Shown here piece after piece: positions 1 through 7,275 of a stretch of DNA of 17,241 nt; position 1 is the stretch's first letter; each line of letters begins with the position of its first letter. Made by a program: the position numbers and the translations under genes. Location: contig JAYEJA010000053.1 of the NCBI GenBank assembly GCA_034660395.1, positions 1 to 17,241 on the forward strand. Direction: 5' to 3'. The notes under the pieces are model-generated. The model was not told where the DNA came from, made no database searches, and was given only the letters and a program-made list of their open reading frames with translations. The DNA comes from JAQVEM01 sp034660395 (GTDB lineage Bacteria > Actinomycetota > Humimicrobiia > Humimicrobiales > Humimicrobiaceae).

Positions 1-2
1 AG

Positions 3-722
3 GACGATGTTAGTTCCTACAAAAAAGCTGCCGCATATATTAATAGATCCAGGGCAGATGTAGTTGTTCTTGAACATGAATTTGGACTTTATGGCGGTAA
101 GTTTGGAGAATATATAAACGAGCTGGTAAAGCTTATAAAAAAACCGCTGATTATTACTACCCATACAATTCCTGATGATCCAGGAAAAGGGTATGGGGCA
201 GTTTTAAAAAATGTTATTGAATTTGCTGACAGTATAATAGTTATGATGCCGGAAAGCATAAGCAAACTGGCAAATAAATACAATTATCCCAAAGAAAATA
301 TTGATTTAATACCACATGGTGTTCCCGATATACTTATGGGGCCGGTTGAGGAATATAAAGAAAAGAAAGGGCTAAAAGATAGAATAATACTAGGGAATAT
401 AAATTTGTTATCGGAAGTTAAAGGACTTGAATATATAATAGAATCACTTGAGTTTATTAAAAAGCAATTTCCTTCTGTGCTGTATCTTATAATCGGACAA
501 ACACATCCTATTGTACTAAAAACAGAAGGTGAGAAGTACAGAAATTTCCTGAAAGAAAAGATAAAAAAGCTTGGCCTGGAAGAAAATGTCAGGTTTATAA
601 ATAGGTATATGCCCCTTGATGAGCTTGTCAGGTGTTTGAAAGCTATTGATATATATAACACCGTATCTGGACCCGCATCAATCCGCATCCGGCGCGCTGG
701 CATATGCGATAGGAGCGGGTAA
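3..722 (+). CDS. Glycosyltransferase family 4, N-terminal part (5' cut by window, frameshifted)
   Basis: The frame is open from base 3, so the true start lies left of the window. The visible protein carries EHEFGLYGG (72-98), a motif of the GT-B glycosyltransferases that sit beside GH130 genes, then a THTIP segment and IPHGVPD at the start of the nucleotide-sugar-binding half. Such enzymes transfer a hexose from a nucleotide sugar in the cytoplasm. Family-like sequence runs to about codon GAT-ATA-TAT (648-656); the remaining 22 or so codons, ending in ICDRSG, are unlike the family. The proper continuation lies in another frame, in the next feature. The break sits in an AT-dinucleotide run and behaves like loss of one AT unit. 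Donor and acceptor cannot be read from this part. A sequencing or assembly error is as likely as a real mutation. Confidence 0.8.
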   Translation, partial: DDVSSYKKAAAYINRSRADVVVLEHEFGLYGGKFGEYINELVKLIKKPLIITTHTIPDDPGKGYGAVLKNVIEFADSIIVMMPESISKLANKYNYPKENIDLIPHGVPDILMGPVEEYKEKKGLKDRIILGNINLLSEVKGLEYIIESLEFIKKQFPSVLYLIIGQTHPIVLKTEGEKYRNFLKEKIKKLGLEENVRFINRYMPLDELVRCLKAIDIYNTVSGPASIRIRRAGICDRSG

Positions 723-969
723 GGCATGTATTTCAACATCATATATGTACGCAAAAGAAATTCTTGAAAATGAGAAAGGTATACTTATACCCTTCCGCAA
801 TTCCAGAGCTATAGCCAGTGCAGTGATAGATTTGTGTAAGAATCCGGAAAAGAAATTAAGAATTGAAAAAGAAGCATTAAAATTTGGGAAGCTGATGGCC
901 TGGCCCAATATAGCACTGCAGCATTTTCAATTATTTAACAGGATTCTTGGGAAAAATAGCGGTGTTTAA
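646..969 (+). CDS. Glycosyltransferase family 4, C-terminal part (downstream of frameshift)
   Basis: This frame continues the glycosyltransferase after the break. It reads IYITPYLDPHQSASGALAYA and then GAGKACISTSYMYAKEIL, the conserved nucleotide-binding end of this GT4 subgroup, and ends with a helix-rich tail (MAWPNIALQHF). The in-frame TTG at the given start is only the first possible start codon; no ribosome-binding site precedes it, so separate translation is unlikely. If the frameshift is an artefact, this and the preceding feature are one gene ending at 969. The next gene, a six-hairpin protein, begins 88 bases later after a good AGGAAGAG site. In many bacteria the two are fused in one polypeptide; that comparison rests on my knowledge of the family and was not searched. 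Confidence 0.75.
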   Translation: MIYITPYLDPHQSASGALAYAIGAGKACISTSYMYAKEILENEKGILIPFRNSRAIASAVIDLCKNPEKKLRIEKEALKFGKLMAWPNIALQHFQLFNRILGKNSGV

Positions 970-1057
970 CTCTGTATGATTGGATTAATTTAAGGTAATT
1001 TCTTATTATGGACATCTGTTAATAGTTCCTGTCTGGTAAAAAGGAAGAGAGATATAG

Positions 1058-2059
1058 ATGACTGTTGATCCATTAAAAAAAATAAAGTTGATGACCTCGG
1101 ATAGAGGTATTTATCAGCATGGGGAGTTAGGCGGTCCGAAAATCAAGTTTGGTTATGCACTGGAAGACCAGGCAAGGGCCCTTATAATTGCTGATGAACT
1201 TGGAGACACTAATTTAAGGGGGATTTATTTAAATTTTACCCTGGAAGCCAGGAGGCAGGATGGTCTGCTTTACCATTTTTATTATGAGAATAATGGCGGG
1301 GGATTTTTCAGCAACAGCGAAGTTAATTCAAAGCCGAATCCCGAAGAAGCTTATGGTTTAACCCTGTGGGCACTTTTAAATATAAAGACCCGTAATAATA
1401 ATATTAGCAGGATTACAAGAGAGCTGATTAAGGAAGCTCATAACTGGAACTCACCAAGGGCAATAGCTGCAGCACTAATGGGTTTATTAAACCTGAGCCG
1501 CTCCAATGCCCTGGAGAAGGAAATGAGAAAAAAATTGCATAATTTCTATTTTAATAATTCCTATAAGGATTGGATATGGTTTGAGAGCTACCTTACATAT
1601 GCAAATGCAATTATACCCTGGGCATTATGGGAAACTTATTTGAGAAGAAATTGTAAAACGAGTCTGGAGATAGCAGAAAAAACTACTAATTTTTTAATAG
1701 AAAAATGCCAGCAGGATAATATACCCGCTCCAGTAGGAAATAATGGATGGTATTTTAAGGGGAGAGAAAAGGCAGTTTATGACCAGCAGCCGATTGACGC
1801 GGCTTATATGGTTTGCTGTCTTGAAAAGGCATATTTATCAACCAAAGATGATTTTTATAAAAGATGGGCTGAAAAATGGTTCAGGTGGTTTTTTGGCTAT
1901 AATATAAAGGGTGTTTACCTGGTGGATAAAAATTTTGGCTGCTATGATGGATTGACACCCAAAGGAATTAATTCGAATCAGGGGGCGGAGTCAAGCATAT
2001 GTTTTTTGATGGCATTCCTTTCTGCTAATAGATTGGGGATTGGCAAGTGGCTTTACTAA
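1058..2059 (+). CDS. Six-hairpin (alpha/alpha toroid) glycosidase-like protein
   Basis: A 333-residue protein without signal peptide or membrane segment, hence cytoplasmic. Residues 11-42 (LMTSDRGIYQHGE followed by FGYALEDQARALI) match the opening of the (alpha/alpha)6 domain often found fused to the C-terminus of GT4 enzymes, where the usual text resembles TDDTGIxQHA and GYCTDDNARAL. Further repeats carry the Trp/Tyr-rich helices typical of this fold (WIWFESYLTYANAIIPWAL, QQPIDAAYMVCCLEKAY). Start: ATG preceded by AGGAAGAG at good spacing. It lies between the glycosyltransferase and GH130 genes and overlaps the latter by 13 bases, which points to coupled translation. A role in handling a mannose- or hexose-containing oligosaccharide made by the neighbours is inference. 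Catalytic residues cannot be assigned, so it may be a binding or scaffold domain. Confidence 0.7.
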   Translation: MTVDPLKKIKLMTSDRGIYQHGELGGPKIKFGYALEDQARALIIADELGDTNLRGIYLNFTLEARRQDGLLYHFYYENNGGGFFSNSEVNSKPNPEEAYGLTLWALLNIKTRNNNISRITRELIKEAHNWNSPRAIAAALMGLLNLSRSNALEKEMRKKLHNFYFNNSYKDWIWFESYLTYANAIIPWALWETYLRRNCKTSLEIAEKTTNFLIEKCQQDNIPAPVGNNGWYFKGREKAVYDQQPIDAAYMVCCLEKAYLSTKDDFYKRWAEKWFRWFFGYNIKGVYLVDKNFGCYDGLTPKGINSNQGAESSICFLMAFLSANRLGIGKWLY

Positions 2060-3111
2060 ATATTTCAAGGTCAAAAAAAAATCCAATAATAACGCCTGAC
2101 GATATAAAACCGATAGGGGATGGTTTTAGGGTAGCAGGTGTTTTTAACTGCGGGGTTACAAGACACGGCGGGGAGGTTTTACTTCTTTTAAGGGTTGCCG
2201 AAGAACCGATTAATGATGATAAGAGTGTGATAAAGGTGCCAATACTGGATCTGGAGCATGGCAGGATTGCCGTAAAGAAATTTAGTAAAGACGGCCCTTC
2301 GATTGATTTCCGTGACCCGAGATTTTTAAGGACAATTTCAGGTAATTATCTTACCTCGATTTCCCATTTAAGAGTTGCAAGAAGTAAAAACGGGATTAAT
2401 TTCAATATAGATAAAGAGCCGGCTTTATTTCCTGAAAACATATATGAAAGGTTTGGGATAGAAGACCCCAGAATCACCCTGATTAACGGAATATATTATA
2501 TAACTTATGTTGCAGTGTCGGATGTAACAGGAATAACTACCTGTCTTGCTACTACTTCTGATTTTAAGGAATTTAAAAGACATGGTGTATTTTTTATGCC
2601 GGACAATAAGGATATTTGCATTTTCCCTGAAAAAATAGGCAGCAGGTATTATGCATTAACAAGGCCTTCGTCTGCTGAATTCATGACAAAAGACATGTGG
2701 ATATCCAAATCGGCTGATCTTCTTTCATGGGGCGGTCACATGAGGTTAATGGGTCCGAGAGAAAAACACTGGGATAGTAAGAGAATAGGTGCAGGGGCCG
2801 TTCCTTTCAGGATAAAAGAGGGATGGCTCGAGATTTATCATGGAGCTTCAGAGTTTGACCGGTACTGTCTTGGAGCTGTTCTGCTTGATGGTAAAAAACC
2901 CTGGAGGGTATTGGCCAGGAGCAAAGAGCCCCTGCTCAAACCCGAAAAAGATTATGAGTTAAGCGGCTTTCTTTATAGTGTGGTTTTTTCCTGCGGAGTT
3001 TTATGTGAAGGCGGCATTGTAAAGATATACTACGGTGCCGCTGATAGATGCATGGCATATGCTGAAATAAAACTGGATGATATACTTGACAGGTTATTAG
3101 AGTTAAGATAG
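2047..3111 (+). CDS. GH130 family beta-mannoside phosphorylase / mannosidase
   Basis: A 354-residue soluble five-bladed beta-propeller enzyme of family GH130. Family signs in order: an NPIITPDDI opening; SISHLRVARSKNGINF; the hallmark GIEDPRIT (residues 137-144) with the Asp thought to act as proton donor in the family; the KHWDSKRIGAGAVPF stretch followed by GWLEIYHGAS; and a C-terminal SVVFSCGV then IYYGAADRCMAYAEI. Characterised members phosphorolyse beta-1,4-mannosyl-glucose or -GlcNAc or mannan oligosaccharides, or hydrolyse beta-1,2-mannosides. I cannot separate phosphorylase from hydrolase here because the phosphate-binding Arg/His set was not aligned. The start is GTG inside the end of the upstream gene, preceded by GGGGAT; this overlap and the shared sugar theme support one operon. 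Cytoplasmic, as no signal peptide is visible. Confidence 0.85.
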   Translation: MALLNISRSKKNPIITPDDIKPIGDGFRVAGVFNCGVTRHGGEVLLLLRVAEEPINDDKSVIKVPILDLEHGRIAVKKFSKDGPSIDFRDPRFLRTISGNYLTSISHLRVARSKNGINFNIDKEPALFPENIYERFGIEDPRITLINGIYYITYVAVSDVTGITTCLATTSDFKEFKRHGVFFMPDNKDICIFPEKIGSRYYALTRPSSAEFMTKDMWISKSADLLSWGGHMRLMGPREKHWDSKRIGAGAVPFRIKEGWLEIYHGASEFDRYCLGAVLLDGKKPWRVLARSKEPLLKPEKDYELSGFLYSVVFSCGVLCEGGIVKIYYGAADRCMAYAEIKLDDILDRLLELR

Positions 3112-3240
3112 GAAGCGGCTTAATCCGACTATTTTTTTTAAAATCTGCAGGGCATAATGTTTTACAAAGAAAAGATTTCATATAATATAGATAAACAACC
3201 AGCATAATAATTCATACAAAAAATATATGGACATGGGTTT

Positions 3241-3999
3241 ATGAATAAAGAAAAAATTAGAAAAATTATAAAGGCAATTACCGGAAGTAAGAAGACAGTC
3301 GTGTTAACCGGTGCAGGCATTTCAACGGAGAGCGGGATCCCTGATTTCAGGAGTCCGGGCGGAATCTGGTCAAGATTTGACCCTGCAGTAATGTCGGCGG
3401 AAGTGCTGAATAGAGACCCGGCTTATTTTTACCGGAAGGCAGTTCCCATGCTTGAGTTTTTTGGGGAGATTGCAGATAAGAAGCCCAATCCTGCTCATTT
3501 TGTTTTAAGAGACATGGAAAAGGATAGGCTAATTTCCAGCATTATTACCCAGAATATTGATGGACTTCATACGAAAGCAGGCTCAGAGAACGTTTATGAA
3601 GTCCATGGCAGCTTGAGAGAGGGATACTGCATGACATGCGGCAAGAGAGTAAGTTTTAATCTTTTAGCGGACAGGGTTAAAAATAATGAAATACCGCCCA
3701 CATGTGAGAGCTGCGGCGGGATATTAAGGCCGGATGTTGTTCTTTTCGGGGAAGAGCTCCCCGCGTGTTTTAACATCGCAGTAACAGAAGTTGAGAGCTC
3801 AGGCCTCCTCTTAATTGTTGGTTCCAGTCTGGAGATTATTCCTGTAGGAAGTCTGCCTGATTTTGCAGGAAGATATATAATCCTGAATAAGGGCAGGACG
3901 TTATATGATAATGGAGCATACGCAACCCTGGACGAGAAGGCGGGTAATTCTCTTAAAGTGATTTATAATGAAATAAAAAATATAGAGAAAAGGCTTTAG
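3241..3999 (+). CDS. cobB: NAD-dependent protein deacylase, Sir2 family
   Basis: A 252-residue sirtuin that removes acetyl or other acyl groups from protein lysines using NAD+, giving nicotinamide and O-acyl-ADP-ribose. All core motifs are visible: GAGIS (24-28) and PDFRSPGGIW (34-43) for NAD binding, TQNIDGLH (103-110), the catalytic His in VHG (His122), four zinc cysteines (Cys130, 133, 155, 158) and GSSLEIIP (195-201). The length is normal for bacterial class U/III-type enzymes. The end is slightly unusual: after GSSL the usual proline-rich NAD-contact segment is shortened to IIPVGSLPDF. A 129-base gap with a run of eight T at 3132-3139 separates it from the GH130 gene, so it is probably transcribed separately. 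Substrates cannot be inferred; central metabolic acyl-CoA-linked proteins are the usual targets. Confidence 0.93.
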   Translation: MNKEKIRKIIKAITGSKKTVVLTGAGISTESGIPDFRSPGGIWSRFDPAVMSAEVLNRDPAYFYRKAVPMLEFFGEIADKKPNPAHFVLRDMEKDRLISSIITQNIDGLHTKAGSENVYEVHGSLREGYCMTCGKRVSFNLLADRVKNNEIPPTCESCGGILRPDVVLFGEELPACFNIAVTEVESSGLLLIVGSSLEIIPVGSLPDFAGRYIILNKGRTLYDNGAYATLDEKAGNSLKVIYNEIKNIEKRL

Positions 4000-4077
4000 C
4001 GAAAAGCAAAAAATAAAATTTTCATATTAGTAAGTGATATCAATTAAAATTAATAATTTATTATACGGGGAGAATAG

Positions 4078-4422
4078 ATGATTATAAAAAAGAAAAGTGA
4101 ATTTGACCCTATACTGATGGATGATAATGGAATAAAAAGGGTTAACTTTTTTCCTATGCTGACGGCAAAGGATGGAACTCCAACTTTTGCCATGAGACTT
4201 TTTGAGATAGGGCCGGGAGGACATACGCCAAGACACAGCCATGATTGGGAGCACGAAGTATATATAATAAGCGGGGATGGTTTTGTATTTAAGGATGGGA
4301 AAGAAGAAAGTATTGAGAAGGATGATTTTATTTATGTCGGACCATCGGAACTTCATCAGTTCAGGGCAGGAGATAACGGGATGAGCATGATATGCGTGGT
4401 TCCAAACAGGGGGCAGTCATAG
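4078..4422 (+). CDS. Single-domain cupin protein
   Basis: A 114-residue one-domain cupin. Cupin motif 1 is GGHTPRHSHDWEHEVYIISG, with metal ligands His53, His55 and Glu60; motif 2 is DDFIYVGPSELHQF, with the fourth ligand His93. Small cupins of this form bind a divalent metal and act as sugar isomerases, dioxygenases or small-molecule sensors. Nothing in the sequence selects one of these. The complete metal site argues for an active or ligand-binding protein. Start: ATG preceded by CGGGGAGAATAG, a strong ribosome-binding site. The gene stands between the Sir2 gene and a lipoprotein gene 23 bases downstream, which may share its transcript. Confidence 0.85.
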   Translation: MIIKKKSEFDPILMDDNGIKRVNFFPMLTAKDGTPTFAMRLFEIGPGGHTPRHSHDWEHEVYIISGDGFVFKDGKEESIEKDDFIYVGPSELHQFRAGDNGMSMICVVPNRGQS

Positions 4423-4445
4423 GATTTTTTACATGACTTCCTGGT

Positions 4446-5735
4446 ATGATGATTAAAAATCAAAATATGGTAAAAATTTTATTATCAATGGTTGCGGTTA
4501 CCGCAATTGCGGTAACCGCGCCTTTTATTAATTCCTGCAGGCATGAATTGATTTTTGGTGAGCTGGTAGTTTGCGGGGAAGTGAACGAAACTACTTTTAA
4601 GCCGGCAGGGATTGAAGAAAATTTCGGTATTGATGAACCGGAAGTATTTGCAGTAATAGAAGTTTCGGGCGTCAGAGGAGGAGACGGGTGGAAGTTTGCC
4701 TGGATAAATGAAGACACGGGAGAGGTAATTGCGGAATCCTCTAATAAGTATTCAGATAGCGGCAGCTCCTATGTTGAAGGATACCTTTCAAATCGCCTGA
4801 CTCCTGCAGAAGAGACCGGCGTTATAGGGGAGCCGGGCAGTTACAGCGTTAATTTTTATCATAATGACAGCTTAATAAGCAGCGCCTGCTTTACCATAGA
4901 ACAGCCGATGGCGGAAATAACAGAGGTACTATTATCCAGCGAAATTAACGGGGATAGCAAGCCGGCCGACAGCGCTAAAGTCTTTTATCCTGAAGATGCG
5001 ATATATACGCTTGTAGAACTTGATTTTCAGATAGAAGGTGAGACCGTGGGTGTAAAGTGGTATAAGGATGAAGACGAGCTTCTCGGCGAAGAAGAAGTTG
5101 ATATAAAAGAAGATTATTACCTGCCCGGTTTTATAGTATTTGAAATGGTTGATGATGAGCCCTGGCCTGTTGGTGATTATCATGCGGATGTGTATCATAA
5201 TGGGATTATGGTAGAAGAATGTGATTTTGAGATATTAAAAAGTGAAATTCCCGATGCTGCTTTTAACGAAAATAACATATACGAAAAAGAAGATTATAAA
5301 TTTTCAATTGTTTACCCCGACGGCTGGGTTTACGAAGAAATGGAGTCCAGCAGGGGACTTGATATAAATTTTGCCCCATCATTCGAGGATACGGATATTC
5401 CTGTTGAAATAAAAGTTATGGTCCTTAAGGAAGGTTATTATCCCTCCCCCGAAGAATATTTGAATTTCTCCGAGAATATACTGGCAGAAGTTATTGATGC
5501 GGATGATAGCATGGAAATAGAGAGCGGGGAGCATAAAAGGGAAATCGATGGAGTTGAATGCAGCTGCATTGATTATTCTTATACGAAAAAAGATAATGGC
5601 GGCTGGGATGTTGAGCTTATTTTTATAGAAAAGGGTGATATGCTCTATCTTGTTATGAAAATATCCGATATTTATTACAGGGAATTTGCGTACAGTCTTT
5701 TTGAAGATATGCTTGATTTAATTTCATTTGATTAG
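4446..5735 (+). CDS. Putative lipoprotein with duplicated extracellular domain and PsbP-like C-terminus
   Basis: A 429-residue exported protein of unknown function. A hydrophobic leader ends in PFINSC, a degenerate lipobox with Cys31 as probable lipidation site. Two homologous domains follow, roughly residues 45-152 and 160-265: each has a W-x-(N/K)-(E/D)-(E/D) strand and ends in a matching motif, GSYSVNFYHNDSLISSACF in the first and GDYHADVYHNGIMVEECDF in the second. Residues about 280-429 (YKFSIVYPDGW, then EYLNFSENILAEVIDA, then ECSCIDYSYTKKDNG) resemble the PsbP/DUF1795-like fold seen at the end of many Gram-positive lipoproteins. The chain is very acidic. The start is uncertain: tandem ATGs at 4446/4449 and another at 4467 all lack a good ribosome-binding site. 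The signal-peptide codons contain a perfect 26-bp palindrome, listed separately. Confidence 0.75.
   Translation: MMIKNQNMVKILLSMVAVTAIAVTAPFINSCRHELIFGELVVCGEVNETTFKPAGIEENFGIDEPEVFAVIEVSGVRGGDGWKFAWINEDTGEVIAESSNKYSDSGSSYVEGYLSNRLTPAEETGVIGEPGSYSVNFYHNDSLISSACFTIEQPMAEITEVLLSSEINGDSKPADSAKVFYPEDAIYTLVELDFQIEGETVGVKWYKDEDELLGEEEVDIKEDYYLPGFIVFEMVDDEPWPVGDYHADVYHNGIMVEECDFEILKSEIPDAAFNENNIYEKEDYKFSIVYPDGWVYEEMESSRGLDINFAPSFEDTDIPVEIKVMVLKEGYYPSPEEYLNFSENILAEVIDADDSMEIESGEHKREIDGVECSCIDYSYTKKDNGGWDVELIFIEKGDMLYLVMKISDIYYREFAYSLFEDMLDLISFD
4494..4519. repeat. Perfect 26-bp palindrome inside signal-peptide codons
   Basis: The arms GCGGTTACCGC and GCGGTAACCGC flank a central AATT, and every one of the 26 positions is self-complementary. 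Each arm is also nearly palindromic (GCGGT, one base, ACCGC). It encodes the alternating Ala-Val-Thr stretch of the leader in the lipoprotein gene. The RNA could fold into one long hairpin or two small ones about 48 bases after the start. It could be a dyad operator, a translational brake, or a by-product of the repeated AVTA residues. Confidence 0.9.
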
Positions 5736-5768
5736 AGAATATATTATAAAAAAATTTTATTTTTTAAG

Positions 5769-5797
5769 TTTAAGGTTGGGCTGTATTATACTATAAT
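5769..5797 (+). promoter_or_regulatory. Candidate promoter of the SAF-domain dehydrogenase gene
   Basis: A consensus TATAAT (5792-5797) lies in the 113-base AT-rich gap before the gene at 5849. The hexamer 17 bases upstream, TTTAAG (5769-5774), is a poor -35 match. The perfect -10 and the position about 50 bases before the ATG support it, but AT-rich spacers give such matches by chance. Confidence 0.35.
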
Positions 5798-5848
5798 AGC
5801 TTCTTGAATGTTTAAAAAAATATTATTTCCAGCAAATTTATAAAACAT

Positions 5849-7219
5849 ATGCTTAATTTCAGGGAAAAATTTCATAATCTCAAGGAAAGCGGAGAAACAG
5901 TAAAGATTGCACTGGCCGGAGTAGGGCAGATGGGAAAAAGCATGGTATCGCATCTAAGGGACCTGGAAGGAATACAGATCGTTGCGGTCGCAAACAGGGA
6001 TGCCGATAGAGTTGTAAATATTCTTAAAGAGCTGGAAATCAAAAGCAGCGAAATAGTCCTGGTTAAAGAAAAAGACGAAAAAAATTTTAGCAATAATGAT
6101 ATAGAAAATATAGTTATAGGAGATACCGGCCTGGATGGCGCAATAAAAAGAAAGTTAAACCAGTCTGCCGTCGAGAACAGGATTATTGCGGCAGATGACC
6201 TTTCGGTTCTGTATGCTATTGATAGTATAGATATGATTATAGATGCTACGGGAAGCCCGGAGGCAGGTGCGTACATAGCGTCAAATGCCATTTCATCTGG
6301 TAAGCATATAGTAACCCTTAATGTGGAGGCAGATGTAACCATCGGCCCTCTGCTGAAGAAGATGGCAGATGATGCAGGAGTGGTTTATACGGTTTCAGCA
6401 GGAGACGAGCCGGCAGCCTTAAAGGAGCTATATAACTTTGCCTCTACCCTGGGGCTTGAGGTAGTTGCGGCAGGGAAAGGTAAAAATAATCCACTTGACC
6501 GTTATGCCAACCCGACTACGCTTAAAAGTTATGCCGAAAGCAAGGGCTCCAGCCCCAGAATGATGACCTCCTTCGTGGACGGTACGAAGTCAATGATAGA
6601 GATGGCATGTCTTTCAAACTCAACCGGGCTGGTTCCGGACCGCAGGGGGATGCATGGTCCTGAGGCAAGTATAAAGGATTTACTTAAAGTATTCAGGTTG
6701 AAAAGTGATGGAGGAGTATTGGATAAAAAAGGGGTAGTTGATTTCGCCATAGGTGATCTGGCTCCGGGAGTTTTTCTTGTCTACTCTACCAGTAATAAAA
6801 TGATAAGGGCTGACCTTAAATACCTTATGCTTGGAGAAGGTCCTTATTACCTTCTTTACAGGCCGTATCACCTGACAAGTATTGAGGCGCCTCTGTCTAT
6901 AGCGCTTGCTTATTTTTATGGCGAGCCAACCATTACTCCCGATTTCGGTCTTGTTTCGGAAGTAATAACTGTAGCAAAAAAGGACCTCAGGGCAGGGGAA
7001 GTAATTGATGGTATTGGGAAATATATGGTATATGGACTTATCGAGGAATATGAAAAGGCAAAAAACCAGAATCTGTTGCCTGTAGGCCTGTCGCAGGGAT
7101 GTGTTTTGAAAAAAGATATGGAAAAAGATGAGCCTATTAAATATAATGATGTGGAGTTAGCCGGAGATTCGGTGGTACTTAAACTCAGGAGATTGCAGGA
7201 CAAACTGTACAATCAATAA
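5849..7219 (+). CDS. NAD(P)-dependent dehydrogenase with C-terminal SAF domain (homoserine-dehydrogenase-like)
   Basis: A 456-residue cytoplasmic protein. A Rossmann fold starts at VKIALAGVGQMGKSM (GxGxxG at residues 24-29), with a second part DMIIDATGSPEAGAYIAS and KHIVTLNVEADVTIGP as in homoserine-dehydrogenase-like NAD-binding domains. The middle holds GDEPAALKELYNF and a conserved PDRRGMHGPEA. The C-terminal 80 or so residues (DLRAGEVIDGIGKYMVYGL, then LPVGLSQGCVL and KKDMEKDEPI) form a SAF domain. The arrangement matches the predicted homoserine dehydrogenase group with SAF domain (COG4091), whose substrate is generally unproven; sugar-acid or tetronate-type oxidations have been suggested for related enzymes. 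No threonine-pathway gene is nearby, so a true homoserine dehydrogenase role is doubtful. The ATG has no clear Shine-Dalgarno site. It ends 56 bases before the apbE gene, so read-through into apbE-rnf is possible. Confidence 0.8.
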   Translation: MLNFREKFHNLKESGETVKIALAGVGQMGKSMVSHLRDLEGIQIVAVANRDADRVVNILKELEIKSSEIVLVKEKDEKNFSNNDIENIVIGDTGLDGAIKRKLNQSAVENRIIAADDLSVLYAIDSIDMIIDATGSPEAGAYIASNAISSGKHIVTLNVEADVTIGPLLKKMADDAGVVYTVSAGDEPAALKELYNFASTLGLEVVAAGKGKNNPLDRYANPTTLKSYAESKGSSPRMMTSFVDGTKSMIEMACLSNSTGLVPDRRGMHGPEASIKDLLKVFRLKSDGGVLDKKGVVDFAIGDLAPGVFLVYSTSNKMIRADLKYLMLGEGPYYLLYRPYHLTSIEAPLSIALAYFYGEPTITPDFGLVSEVITVAKKDLRAGEVIDGIGKYMVYGLIEEYEKAKNQNLLPVGLSQGCVLKKDMEKDEPIKYNDVELAGDSVVLKLRRLQDKLYNQ

Positions 7220-7275
7220 TAATTCTATAATATAAATATTATAAAAATATGTTATTTTTTAGTAGGGGGATAGGT

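Noticed and set aside
3112..3240. Possible terminator after the GH130 gene (run of eight T at 3132-3139)
   Set aside because: Only a three-base CGG/CCG stem can be drawn before the T-run, so there is no convincing hairpin.
4027..4356. Minus-strand frame opposite the cupin gene
   Set aside because: It is the mirror of a gene with both cupin motifs and a strong ribosome-binding site; its own protein shows no motif.
7226..7231. TATAAT upstream of apbE as promoter of the rnf operon
   Set aside because: No -35-like hexamer at 16-18 bases and very AT-rich context; kept only as a possibility.
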